Shown piece by piece: positions 26,401-40,200 of a stretch of DNA of 64,000 bases; the stretch's first letter is position 1, and the number at the start of each line of letters is the position of its first letter. The position numbers and the translations under genes were made by a program. The notes beneath the pieces were generated by a model that worked only from the letters and a program-made list of their open reading frames with translations, ran no database searches and was not told the DNA's origin. Where the stretch lies: contig JBHGNT010000032.1 in the NCBI GenBank assembly GCA_043228905.1, positions 1 through 64,000 on the forward strand. The letters are read 5' to 3'. Source of the DNA: Azolla caroliniana (Eukaryota > Polypodiophyta).

Positions 26401-28455
26401 GATTTTTTAATTCCATATCACACCTCACGTAGTTGGCTTCGATTTGCATGTTTGAACACAAAAATCCGATATCACACGAGCCAGGTATGAACATTTTAAT
26501 TTACTCAAGGGCTCCTCTCAACTCCCTCCTCAAGTTTGCTATTTTCGTCATGTCTCTCGACCTGAGTTTGAAATTCTTGATTTTTTAATTCCATATCATA
26601 GCTAGCGTTGTTAGCTTCGATTTGCATGTTTGAACACAAAAATCCGATATCACACGACCCAGGTATGAACATTTTAATCTACTCAAGGGCTCCTCTCAAC
26701 TCCCTCCTCAAGTTTGCTATTTTCGTCATGTATCTCGACCTGAGTTTGAAATTCTTGATTTTTTAATTCCATATCATAGCTAGCGTTTCAAGCTTCGATT
26801 TGCATGTTTGAACACAAAAATCCGATATCACACGAGCCAGGTATGAACATTTTAATCTACTCAAGGGCTCCTCTCAACTCCCTCCTCAAGTTTGCTATTT
26901 TCGTCATGTCTCTCGACCTGAGTTTGAAATTCTTGATTTTTTAATTCCATAACATAGCTAGCGTTGTTAGCTTCGATTTGCATGTTTGAACACAAAAATC
27001 CGATATCACACGAGCCAGGTATGAACATTTTAATTTACTCAAGGGCTCCTCTCAACTCCCTCCTCAAGTTTGCTATTTTCGTCATGTCTCTCGACCTGAG
27101 TTTGAAATTCTTGATTTTTTAATTCCATATCATAGCTAGCGTTGTTAGCTTCGATTTGCATGTTTGAACACAAAAATCCGATATCACAAGACCCAGGTAT
27201 GAACATTTTAATCTACTCAAGGGCTCCTCTCAACTCCCTCCTCAAGTTTGCTATTTTCGTCATGTCTCTCGACCTGAGTTTGAAATTCTTGATTTTTTAA
27301 TTCCATATCATAGCTAGCGTTTCAAGCTTCGATTTGCATGTTTGAACACAAAAATCCGATATCACACGACCCAGGTATGAACATTTTAATCTACTCAAGG
27401 GCTCCTCTCAACTCCCTCCTCAAGTTTGCTATTTTCGTCATGTCTCTCGACCTGAGTTTCAAAATCTTGATTTTTTAATTCCATATCATAGCTAGCGTTT
27501 CAAGCTTCGATTTGCATGTTTGAACACAAAAATCCGATATCACACGAGCCAGGTATGAACATTTTAATTTACTCAAGGGCTCCTCTCAACTCCCTCCTCA
27601 AGTTTGCTATTTTCGTCATGTCTCTCGACCTGAGTTTGAAATTCTTGATTTTTTAATTCCATAACATAGCTAGCGTTGTTAGCTTCGATTCGCATGTTTG
27701 AACACAAAAATCCGATATCACACGAGCCAGGTATGAACATTTTAATTTACTCAAGGGCTGTTCTCAACTCACTCCTCAAATTTGCTATTTTCGTCATGTC
27801 TCTCGACCTGAGTTTCAAAATCTTGATTTTATAATTCCATATCATAGCTCGCGTTGTTGGCTTCAATTCGCATGTTTGAACACAAAAATCCGATATCACA
27901 CGAGCCAGGTATGAACATTTTAATTTACTCAAGGGCTCCTCTCAACTCCCTCCTCAAGTTTGCTATTTTCGTCATGTCTCTCGACCTGAGTTTGAAATTC
28001 TTGATTTTTTAATTCCATATCATAGCTAGCGTTGTTAGCTTCGATTTGCATGTTTGAACACAAAAATCCGATATCACACGACCCAGGTATGAACATTTTA
28101 ATCTACTCAAGGGCTCCTCTCAACTCCCTCCTCAAGTTTGCTATTTTCGTCATGTGTCTCGACCTGAGTTTGAAATTCTTGATTTTTTAATTCCATATCA
28201 TAGCTAGCGTTGTTAGCTTCGATTTGCATGTTTGAACACAAAAATCCGATATCACACGAGCCAGGTATGAACATTTTAATCTACTTAAGGGCTCCTCTCA
28301 ACTCCCTCCTCAAGTTTGCTATTTTCGTCATGTCTCTCGACCTGAGTTTCAAAATCTTGATTTTTTAATTCCATATCATAGCTAGCGTTTCAAGCTTCGA
28401 TTTGCATGTTTGAACACAAAAATCCGATATCACACGAGCCAGGTATGAACATTTT
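23441..28455 (+). repeat. 2492-bp (14-monomer) tandem duplication, 2.0 copies
   Basis: Sequence at x and x+2492 matches from 23441 to 25963, paired with 25933-28455. The left limit is ATACG against ATCCG at 23440/25932, and the right limit is TTTTAATTT against TTTTTATTT at 25964/28456. I found no internal difference in the stretches I compared. Single-occurrence markers pair exactly: ATCACAAGACC near 24693 and 27185, CATGTGTCTCG near 25659 and 28151, and CATGTATCTC near 24236 and 26728. Confidence 0.87.
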
Positions 28456-31400
28456 TATTTACTCAAGGGCTCCTCTCAACTCCCTCCTCAAGTTTGCTAT
28501 TTTCGTCATGTCTCTCGACCTGAGCTTCAAAATCTTAATTTTTTAATTCCATATCATAGCTAGCGTCGTTAGCTTCGATTTGCATGTTTGACCACAAAAA
28601 TCCGATATCACACGACCCAGGTATGAACATTTTAATCTACTCAAGGGCTCCTCTCAACTCCCTCCTCAAGTTTGCTATTTTCATCATGTCTCTCGACCTG
28701 AGTTTCAAAATCTTGTTTTTTTAATTCCATATCATAGCTAGCGTTTCAAGCTTCTATTTGCATGTTTGAACACAAAAATCCGATATCACACGAGCCAGGT
28801 ATGAACATTTTAATTTACTCAAGGGCTCCTCTCAACTCCCTCCTCAAGTTTGCTAATTTCGTCATGTCTCTCGACCTGAGTTTCAAAATCTTGATTTTTT
28901 AATTCCATATCATAGCTAGCGTTTCAAGCTTCGATTTGCATGTTTGAACACAAAAATCCGATATCACACGAGCCAGGTATGAACATTTTAATTTACTCAA
29001 GGGCTCCTCTCAACTCCCTCCTCAAGTTTGCTATTTTCGTCATGTCTCTCGACCTGAGTTTGAAATTCTTGATTTTTTAATTCCATAACATAGCTAGCGT
29101 TGTTAGCTTCGATTCGCATGTTTGAACACAAAAATCCGATATCACACGAGCCAGGTATGAACATTTTAATTTACTCAAGGGCTGTTCTCAACTCACTCCT
29201 CAAATTTGCTATTTTCGTCATGTCTCTCGACCTGAGTTTCAAAATCTTGATTTTATAATTCCATATCATAGCTCGCGTTGTTGGCTTCAATTCGCATGTT
29301 TGAACACAAAAATCCGATATCACACGAGCCAGGTATGAACATTTTAATTTACTCAAGGGCTCCTCTCAACTCCCTCCTCAAGTTTGCTATTTTCGTCATG
29401 TCTCTCGACCTGAGTTTGAAATTCTTGATTTTTTAATTCCATATCATAGCTAGCGTTGTTAGCTTCGATTCGCATGTTTGAACACAAAAATCCGATATCA
29501 CACGAGCCAGGTATGAACATTTTAATTTACTCAAGGGCTGTTCTCAACTCACTTCTCAAATTTGCTATTTTCGTCATGTCTCTCGACCTGAGTTTCAAAA
29601 TCTTGATTTTTTAATTCCATATCATAGCTCGCGTTGTTGGCTTCGATTCGCATGTTTGAACACAAAAATACGATATCACACGAGCCAGGTATGAACATTT
29701 TAATTTACTCAAGGGTTCCTCTCAACTCCCTCCTCAAGTTTGCTATTTTCGTCATGTCTCTCGACCTGAGTTTGAAATTCTTGATTTTTTAATTCCATAT
29801 CATAGCTAGCGTCGTTAGCTTCGATTTGCATGTTTGAACACAAAAATCCGATATCACACGAGCCAGGTATGAACATTTTAATCTACTCAAGGGCTCCCCT
29901 CAACTCCCTCCTCAAGTTTGCTATTTTCATCATGTCTCTCGACCTGAGTTTCAAAATCTTGTTTTTTTAATTCCATATCATAGCTAGCGTTTCAAGCTTC
30001 GATTTGCATGTTTGAACACAGAAATCCGATATCACACGAGCCAGGTATGAACATTTTAATTTACTCAAGGGCTCCTCTCAACTCCCTCCTCAAGTTTGCT
30101 ATTTTCGTCATGTCTCTCGACCTGAGTTTCAAAATCTTGATTTTTTAATTCCATATCACACCTCACGTAGTTGGCTTCGATTTGCATGTTTGAACACAAA
30201 AATCCGATATCACACGAGCCAGGTATGAACATTTTAATTTACTCAAGGGCTCCTCTCAACTCCCTCCTCAAGTTTGCTATTTTCGTCATGTCTCTCGACC
30301 TGAGTTTGAAATTCTTGATTTTTTAATTCCATATCATAGCTAGCGTTGTTAGCTTCGATTCGCATGTTTGAACACAAAAATCCGATATCACACGACCCAG
30401 GTATGAACATTTTAATCTACTCAAGGGCTCCTCTCAACTCCCTCCTCAAGTTTGCTATTTTCGTCATGTATCTCGACCTGAGTTTGAAATTCTTGATTTT
30501 TTAATTCCATATCATAGCTAGCGTTGTTAGCTTCGATTTGCATGTTTGAACACAAAAATCCGATATCACACGACCCAGGTATGAACATTTTAATCTACTC
30601 AAGGGCTCCTCTCAACTCCCTCCTCAAGTTTGCTATTTTCGTCATGTCTCTCGACCTGAGTTTCAAAATCTTGTTTTTTTAATTCCATATCATAGCTAGC
30701 GTTTCAAGCTTCGATTTGCATGTTTGAACACAAAAATCCGATATCACACGAGCCAGGTATGAACATTTTAATTTACTCAAGGGCTCCTCTCAACTCCCTC
30801 CTCAAGTTTGCTATTTTCGTCATGTCTCTCGACCTGAGTTTCAAAATCTTGATTTTTTAATTCCATATCATACCTCACGTAGTTGGCTTCGATTCGCATG
30901 TTTGAACACAAAAATCCGATATCAGACGACCCAGGTATGAACATTTTAATCTACTCAAGGGCTCCTCTCAACTCCCTCCTCAAGTTTGCTATTTTCGTCA
31001 TGTCTCTCGACCTGAGTTTCAAAATCTTGATTTTTTAATTCGATATCATACCTCACGTAGTTGGCTTCGATTCGCATGTTTGAACACAAAAATCCGATAT
31101 CACACGAGCCAGGTATGAACATTTTAATTACAGAAGGGCTCCTCTCAACTCCCTCCTCAAGTTTGCTATTTTCGTCATGTCTCTCGACCTGAGTTTCAAA
31201 ATCTTGATTTTTTAATTCCATATCATACCTCACGTAGTTGGCTTCGATTCGCATGTTTGAACACAAAAATCCGATATCACACGAGCCAGGTATGAACATT
31301 TTAATTTACTCAAGGGCTCCTCTCAACTCCCTCCTCAAGTTTGCTATTTTCGTCATGTCTCTCGACCTGAGTTTGAAATTCTTGATTTTTTAATTCCATA

Positions 31401-32659
31401 TCATAGCTAGCGTTGTTAGCTTCGATTTGCATGTTTGAACACAAAAATCCGATATCACACGACCCAGGTATGAACATTTTAATCTACTCAAGGGCTCCTC
31501 TCAACTCCCTCCTCAAGTTTGCTATTTTCGTCATGTCTCTCGACCTGAGTTTCAAAATCTTGATTTTTTAATTCCATATCACACCTCACGTAGTTGGCTT
31601 CGATTTGCATGTTTGAACACAAAAATCCGATATCACACGAGCCAGGTATGAACATTTTAATTTACTCAAGGGCTCCTCTCAACTCCCTCCTCAAGTTTGC
31701 TATTTTCGTCATGTCTCTCGACCTGAGTTTGAAATTCTTGATTTTTTAATTCCATATCATAGCTAGCGTTGTTAGCTTCGATTTGCATGTTTGAACACAA
31801 AAATCCGATATCACACGACCCAGGTATGAACATTTTAATCTACTCAAGGGCTCCTCTCAACTCCCTCCTCAAGTTTGCTATTTTCGTCATGTATCTCGAC
31901 CTGAGTTTGAAATTCTTGATTTTTTAATTCCATATCATAGCTAGCGTTGTTAGCTTCGATTTGCATGTTTGAACACAAAAATCCGATATCACACGACCCA
32001 GGTATGAACATTTTAATCTACTCAAGGGCTCCTCTCAACTCCCTCCTCAAGTTTGCTATTTTCGTCATGTCTCTCGACCTGAGTTTCAAAATCTTGATTT
32101 TTTAATTCCATATCATAGCTAGCGTTTCAAGCTTCGATTTGCATGTTTGAACACAAAAATCCGATATCACACGAGCCAGGTATGAACATTTTAATTTACT
32201 CAAGGGCTCCTCTCAACTCCCTCCTCAAGTTTGCTAATTTCGTCATGTCTCTCGACCTGAGTTTCAAAATCTTGATTTTTTAATTCCATATCATAGCTAG
32301 CGTTTCAAGCTTCGATTTGCATGTTTGAACACAAAAATCCGATATCACACGAGCCAGGTATGAACATTTTAATTTACTCAAGGGCTGTTCTCAACTCAGT
32401 CCTCAAATTTGCTATTTTCGTCATGTCTCTCGACCTGAGTTTCAAAATCTTGATTTTATAATTCCATATCATAGCTCGCGTTGTTGGCTTCAATTCGCAT
32501 GTTTGAACACAAAAATCCGATATCACACGAGCCAGGTATGAACATTTTAATTTACTCAAGGGCTCCTCTCAACTCCCTCCTCAAGTTTGCTATTTTCGTC
32601 ATGTCTCTCGACCTGAGTTTGAAATTCTTGATTTTTTAATTCCATAACATAGCTAGTGT

Positions 32660-35600
32660 TGTTAGCTTCGATTCGCATGTTTGAACACAAAAATCCGATA
32701 TCACACGAGCCAGGTATGAACATTTTAATTTACTCAAGGGCTGTTCTCAACTCACTCCTCAAATTTGCTATTTTCGTCATGTCTCTCGACCTGAGTTTCA
32801 AAATCTTGATTTTTTAATTCCATATCATAGCTCGCGTTGTTGGCTTCGATTCGCATGTTTAAACACAAAAATACGATATCACACGAGCCAGGTATGAACA
32901 TTTTAATTTACTCAAGGGTTCCTCTCAACTCCCTCCTCAAGTTTGCTATTTTCGTCATGTCTCTCGACCTGAGTTTGAAATTCTTGATTTTTTAATTCCA
33001 TATCATAGCTAGCGTCGTTAGCTTCGATTTGCATGTTTGAACACAAAAATCCGATATCACACGACCCAGGTATGAACATTTTAATCTACTCAAGGGCTCC
33101 TCTCAACTCCCTCCTCAAGTTTGCTATTTTCATCATGTCTCTCGACCTGAGTTTCAAAATCTTGTTTCTTTAATTCCATATCATAGCTAGCGTTTCAAGC
33201 TTCGATTTGCATGTTTGAACACAAAAATCCGATATCACACGAGCCAGGTATGAACATTTTAATTTACTCAAGGGCTCCTCTCTACTCCCTCCTCAAGTTT
33301 GCTATTTTCGTCATGTCTCTCGACCTGAGTTTCAAAATCTTGATTTTTTAATTCCATATCACACCTCACGTAGTTGGCTTCGATTTGCATGTTTGAACAC
33401 AAAAATCCGATATCACACGAGCCAGGTATGAACATTTTAATTACTTAACGGCTCCTCTCAACTCCCTCCTCAAGTTTGCTATTTTCTTCATGTCTCTCGA
33501 CCTGAGTTTCAAAATCTTGATTTTTTAATTCCATATCATAGCTAGCGTTTCAAGCTTCGATTTGCATGTTTGAACACAAAAATCCGATATCACACGAGCC
33601 AGGTATGAACATTTTAATTTACTCAAGGGCTCCTCTCAACTCCCTCCTCAAGTTTGCTATTTTCGTCATGTCTCTCGACCTGAGTTTGAAATTCTTGATT
33701 TTTTAATTCCATAACATAGCTAGCGTTGTTAGCTTCGATTCGCATGTTTGAACACAAAAATCCGATATCACACGAGCCAGGTATGAACATTTTAATTTAC
33801 TCAAGGGCTCCTCTCAACTCCCTCCTCAAGTTTGCTATTTTCGTCATGTCTCTCGACCTGAGTTTGAAATTCTTGATTTTTTAATTCCATATCATAGCTA
33901 GCGTTGTTAGCTTCGATTCGCATGTTTGAACACAAAAATCCGATATCACACGAGCCAGGTATGAACATTTTAATTTACTCAAGGGCTGTTCTCAACTCAC
34001 TCCTCAAATTTGCTATTTTCGTCATGTCTCTCGACCTGAGTTTCAAAATCTTGATTTTTTAATTCCATATCATAGCTCGCGTTGTTGGCTTCGATTCGCA
34101 TGTTTAAACACAAAAATACGATATCACACGAGCCAGGTATGAACATTTTAATTTACTCAAGGGTTCCTCTCAACTCCCTCCTCAAGTTTGCTATTTTCTT
34201 CATGTCTCTCGACCTGAGTTTCAAAATCTTTATTTTATAATTCCATATCATAGCTCGCGTTGTTGGCTTCAATTCGCATGTTTGAACACAAAAATCCGAT
34301 ATCACAGGAGCCAGGTATGAACATTTTAATTTACTCAAGGGCTGTTCTCAACTCACTCCTCAAATTTGCTATTTTCGTCATGTCTCTCGACCTGAGTTTC
34401 AAAATCTTGATTTTATAATTCCATATCATAGCTCGCGTTGTTGGCTTCAATTCGCATGTTTGAACACAAAAATCCGATATCACACGAGCCAGGTATGAAC
34501 ATTTTAATTTACTCAAGGGCTCCTCTCAACTCCCTCCTCAAGTTTGCTATTTTCGTCATGTCTCTCGACCTGAGTTTGAAATTCTTGATTTTTTAATTCC
34601 ATATCATAGCTAGCGTTGTTAGCTTCGATTCGCATGTTTGAACACAAAAATCCGATATCACACGAGCCAGGTATGAACATTTTAATTTACTCAAGGGCTG
34701 TTCTCAACTCACTCCTCAAATTTGCTATTTTCGTCATGTCTCTCGACCTGAGTTTCAAAATCTTGATTTTTTAATTCCATATCATAGCTCGCGTTGTTGG
34801 CTTCGATTCGCATGTTTAAACACAAAAATACGATATCACACGAGCCAGGTATGAACATTTTAATTTACTCAAGGGTTCCTCTCAACTCCCTCCTCAAGTT
34901 TGCTATTTTCGTCATGTCTCTCGACCTGAGTTTGAAATTCTTGATTTTTTAATTCCATATCATAGCTAGCGTCGTTAGCTTCGATTTGCATGTTTGAACA
35001 CAAAAATCCGATATCACACGACCCAGGTATGAACATTTTAATCTACTCAAGGGCTCCTCTCAACTCCCTCCTCAAGTTTGCTATTTTCATCATGTCTCTC
35101 GACCTGAGTTTCAAAATCTTGTTTTTTTAATTCCATATCATAGCTAGCGTTTCAAGCTTCGATTTGCATGTTTGAACACAAAAATCCGATATCACACGAG
35201 CCAGGTATGAACATTTTAATTTACTCAAGGGCTCCTCTCTACTCCCTCCTCAAGTTTGCTATTTTCGTCATGTCTCTCGACCTGAGTTTCAAAATCTTGA
35301 TTTTTTAATTCCATATCACACCTCACGTAGTTGGCTTCGATTTGCATGTTTGAACACAAAAATCCGATATCACACGAGCCAGGTATGAACATTTTAATTA
35401 CTTAACGGCTCCTCTCAACTCCCTCCTCAAGTTTGCTATTTTCTTCATGTCTCTCGACCTGAGTTTCAAAATCTTGATTTTTTAATTCCATATCATAGCT
35501 AGCGTTTCAAGCTTCGATTTGCATGTTTGAACACAAAAATCCGATATCACACGAGCCAGGTATGAACATTTTAATTTACTCAAGGGCTCCTCTCAACTCC

Positions 35601-36155
35601 CTCCTCAAGTTTGCTATTTTCGTCATGTCTCTCGACCTGAGTTTGAAATTCTTGATTTTTTAATTCCATAACATAGCTAGCGTTGTTAGCTTCGATTCGC
35701 ATGTTTGAACACAAAAATCCGATATCACACGAGCCAGGTATGAACATTTTAATTTACTCAAGGGCTCCTCTCAACTCCCTCCTCAAGTTTGCTATTTTCG
35801 TCATGTCTCTCGACCTGAGTTTGAAATTCTTGATTTTTTAATTCCATATCATAGCTAGCGTTGTTAGCTTCGATTCGCATGTTTGAACACAAAAATCCGA
35901 TATCACACGAGCCAGGTATGAACATTTTAATTTACTCAAGGGCTGTTCTCAACTCACTCCTCAAATTTGCTATTTTCGTCATGTCTCTCGACCTGAGTTT
36001 CAAAATCTTGATTTTTTAATTCCATATCATAGCTCGCGTTGTTGGCTTCGATTCGCATGTTTAAACACAAAAATACGATATCACACGAGCCAGGTATGAA
36101 CATTTTAATTTACTCAAGGGTTCCTCTCAACTCCCTCCTCAAGTTTGCTATTTTC
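32660..36155 (+). repeat. 1957-bp offset duplication (11 monomers minus 1 bp)
   Basis: About 1.54 kb at 32660-34198 recurs at 34617-36155. The offset is one base short of 11 monomers because the block holds one 177-bp unit (AATTACTTAACGG near 33430 and 35387). The rare CTCTCTACTCC change (A at 33284 and 35241) and the TTTAAACACAAAAATACG phrase recur in both. The stretch 34199-34616 between the copies is other satellite monomers. Confidence 0.75.
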
Positions 36156-37260
36156 GTCATGTCTCTCGACCTGAGTTTGAAATTCTTGATTTTTTAATTC
36201 CATATCATAGCTAGCGTCGTTAGCTTCGATTTGCATGTTTGAACACAAAAATCCGATATCACACGACCCAGGTATGAACATTTTAATCGACTCAAGGGCT
36301 CCTCTCAACTCCCTCCTCAAGTTTGCTATTTTCATCATGTCTCTCGACCTGAGTTTCAAAATCTTGTTTTTTTAATTCCATATCATAGCTAGCGTTTCAA
36401 GCTTCGATTTGCATGTTTGAACACAAAAATCCGATATCACACGAGCCAGGTATGAACATTTTAATTTACTCAAGGGCTCCTCTCTACTCCCTCCTCAAGT
36501 TTGCTATTTTCGTCATGTCTCTCGACCTGAGTTTCAAAATCTTGATTTTTTAATTCCATATCACACCTCACGTAGTTGGCTTCGATTTGCATGTTTGAAC
36601 ACAAAAATCCGATATCACACGAGCCAGGTATGAACATTTTAATTACTTAACGGCTCCTCTCAACTCCCTCCTCAAGTTTGCTATTTTCTTCATGTCTCTC
36701 GACCTGAGTTTCAAAATCTTGATTTTTTAATTCCATATCATAGCTAGCGTTTCAAGCTTCGATTTGCATGTTTGAACACAAAAATCCGATATCACACGAG
36801 CCAGGTATGAACATTTTAATTTACTCAAGGGCTCCTCTCAACTCCCTCCTCAAGTTTGCTATTTTCGTCATGTCTCTCGACCTGAGTTTGAAATTCTTGA
36901 TTTTTTAATTCCATAACATAGCTAGCGTTGTTAGCTTCGATTCGCATGTTTGAACACAAAAATCCGATATCACACGAGCCAGGTATGAACATTTTAATTT
37001 ACTCAAGGGCTCCTCTCAACTCCCTCCTCAAGTTTGCTATTTTCGTCATGTCTCTCGACCTGAGTTTGAAATTCTTGATTTTTTAATTCCATAACATAGC
37101 TAGCGTTGTTAGCTTCGATTCGCATGTTTGAACACAAAAATCCGATATCACACGAGCCAGGTATGAACATTTTAATTTACTCAAGGGCTGTTCTCAACTC
37201 ACTCCTCAAATTTGCTATTTTCGTCATGTCTGTCGACCTGAGTTTCAAAATCTTGATTTT
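34450..37260 (+). repeat. 1245-bp (7 monomers minus 1 bp) tandem duplication
   Basis: Sequence at x and x+1245 matches from about 34450 to about 36015, paired with 35695-37260, or 2.26 copies. It includes the marker CTCTCTACTCC (A at 35241 and 36486) and the 177-bp AATTACTTAACGG monomer. One difference inside is CATGTCTGTCG near 37228 against CATGTCTCTCG near 35983. The block is nested with the 1957-bp duplication on its left and the 3736-bp duplication on its right. Confidence 0.75.
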
Positions 37261-40200
37261 ATAATTCCATATCATAGCTCGCGTTGTTGGCTTCAATTCG
37301 CATGTTTGAACACAAAAATCCGATATCACACGAGCCAGGTATGAACATTTTAATTTACTCAAGGGCTCCTCTCAACTCCCTCCTCAAGTTTGCTATTTTC
37401 GTCATGTCTCTCGACCTGAGTTTGAAATTCTTGATTTTTTAATTCCATATCATAGCTAGCGTTGTTAGCTTCGATTTGCATGTTTGAACACAAAAATCCG
37501 ATATCACACGACCCAGGTATGAACATTTTAATCTACTGAAGGGCTCCTCTCAACTCCCTCCTCAAGTTTGCTATTTTCTTCATGTCTCTCGACCTGAGTT
37601 TCAAAATCTTGATTTTTTAATTCCATATCATAGCTAGCATTTCAAGCTTCGATTTGCATGTTTGAACACAAAAATCCGATATCACACGAGCCAGGTATGA
37701 ACATTTTAATTTACTCAAGGGCTCCTCTAAACTCCCTCCTCAAGTTTGCTATTTTCGTCATGTCTGTCGACCTGAGTTTGAAATTCTTGATTTTTTAATT
37801 CCATATCATAGCTAGCGTTGTTAGCTTCGATTTGCATGTTTGAACACAAAAATCCGATATCACACGACCCAGGTATGAACATTTTAATCTACTCAAGGGC
37901 TCCTCTCAACTCCCTCCTCAAGTTTGCTATTTTCTTCATGTCTCTCGACCTGAGTTTCAAAATCTTGATTTTTTAATTCCATATCATACCTCACGTAGTT
38001 GGCTTCGATTCGCATGTTTGAACACAAAAATCCGATATCACACGAGCCAGGTATGAACATTTTAATTTACTCAAGGGTTGTTCTCAACTCACTCCTCAAA
38101 TTTGCTATTTTCGTCATGTCTCTCGACCTGAGTTTGAAATTCTTGATTTTTTAATTCCATATCATAGCTAGCGTCGTTAGCTTCGATTTGCATGTTTGAA
38201 CACAAAAATCCGATATCACACGACCCAGGTATGAACATTTTAATCTACTCAAGGGCTCCTCTCAACTCCCTCCTCAAGTTTGCTATTTTCATCATGTCTC
38301 TCGACCTCAGTTTCAAAATCTTGATTCTTTAATTCCATATCATAGCTCGCGTTGTTGGCTTCGATTTGCATGTTTGAACACAAAAATCCGATATCACACG
38401 AGCCAGGTATGAACATTTTAATTTACTCAAGGGCTCCTCTCAACTCCCTCCTCAAGTTTGCTATTTTCGTCATGTCCCTCGACCTGAGTTTCAAAATCTT
38501 GATTTTTTAATTCATATCATAGCTAGCGTTTCAAGCTTCGATTTGCATGTTTGAACACAAAAATCCGATATCACTAGAGCTAGGTATGAACATTTTAATT
38601 TACTCAAGGGCTCCTCTCAACTCCCTCCGCAAGTTTGCTATTTTCGTCATGTCTCTCGACCTGAGCTTCAAAATCTTGATTTTTTAATTCCATATCATAG
38701 CTCGCGTTGTTGGCTTCGATTCGCATGTTTGAACACAAAAATCCGATATCACACGAGCCAGGTATGAACATTTTAATTTACTCAAGGGCTCCTCTCAACT
38801 CCCTCCTCAAGTTTGCTATTTTCGTCATGTCTCTCGACCTGAGTTTCAAAATCTTGATTTTTTAATTCCATATCATACCTCACGTAGTTGGCTTCGATTC
38901 GCATGTTTGAACACAAAAATCCGATATCACACGAGCCAGGTATGAACATTTTAATTTACTCAAGGGCTGTTCTCAACTCACTCCTCAAATTTGCTATTTT
39001 CGTCATGTCTCTCGACCTGAGTTTCAAAATCTTTATTTTATAATTCCATATCATAGCTCGCGTTGTTGGCTTCAATTCGCATGTTTGAACACAAAAATCC
39101 AATATCACACGAGCCAGGTATGAACATTTTAATTTACTCAAGGGCTCCTATCAACTCACTCCTCAAATTTGCTATTTTCGTCATGTCTCTCGACCTGAGT
39201 TTCAAAATCTTGATTTTTAAATTCCATATCATAGCTCGCGTTGTTGGCTTCGATTCGCATGTTTGAACACAAAAATCCGATATCACACGAGCCAGGTATG
39301 AACATTTTAATTTACTCAAGGGCTCCTCTCAACTCCCTCCTCAAGTTTGCTATTTTCGTCATGTCTCTCGACCTGAGTTTCAAAATCTTGATTTTTAAAT
39401 TCCATATCATAGCTCGCGTTGTTGGCTTCGATTCGCATGTTTGAACACAAAAATCCGATATCACACGAGCCAGGTATGAACATTTTAATTTACTCAAGGG
39501 CTCCTCTCAACTCCCTCCTCAAGTTTGCTATTTTCGTCATGTCTCTCGACCTGAGTTTGAAATTCTTGATTTTTTAATTCCATATCATAGCTAGCGTTGT
39601 TAGCTTCGATTCGCATGTTTGAACACAAAAATCCGATATCACACGAGCCAGGTATGAACATTTTAATTTACTCAAGGGCTGTTCTCAACTCACTCCTCAA
39701 ATTTGCTATTTTCGTCATGTCTCTCGACCTGAGTTTCAAAATCTTGATTTTTTAATTCCATATCATAGCTCGCGTTGTTGGCTTCGATTCGCATGTTTAA
39801 ACACAAAAATACGATATCACACGAGCCAGGTATGAACATTTTAATTTACTCAAGGGTTCCTCTCAACTCCCTCCTCAAGTTTGCTATTTTCGTCATGTCT
39901 CTCGACCTGAGTTTGAAATTCTTGATTTTTTAATTCCATATCATAGCTAGCGTCGTTAGCTTCGATTTGCATGTTTGAACACAAAAATCCGATATCACAC
40001 GACCCAGGTATGAACATTTTAATCGACTCAAGGGCTCCTCTCAACTCCCTCCTCAAGTTTGCTATTTTCATCATGTCTCTCGACCTGAGTTTCAAAATCT
40101 TGTTTTTTTAATTCCATATCATAGCTAGCGTTTCAAGCTTCGATTTGCATGTTTGAACACAAAAATCCGATATCACACGAGCCAGGTATGAACATTTTAA

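Noticed and set aside
30955-31299. 114-codon - strand open frame made of two 59-residue repeats (similar at 53477-53821 and 59879-60223)
   Set aside because: It arises because a 177-bp monomer keeps frame and has lost its stop. The sequence is ordinary satellite, and the repeat of the peptide simply mirrors the DNA repeat.
38571-38583. ACTAGAGCTAGG as a possible insertion or target-site scar
   Set aside because: It is two or three substitutions in the usual ACACGAGCCAGG with no length change, and it recurs at 42307 only because the block is duplicated.
39063-39266. + strand open frames of 65-67 codons (also near 39241, 42799, 46644, 48642, 50556, 52554)
   Set aside because: They appear only in monomers where TTTTTAAATTCC or a similar change removes a stop, and they overlap the - strand frames of the same repeat. 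No independent coding evidence.
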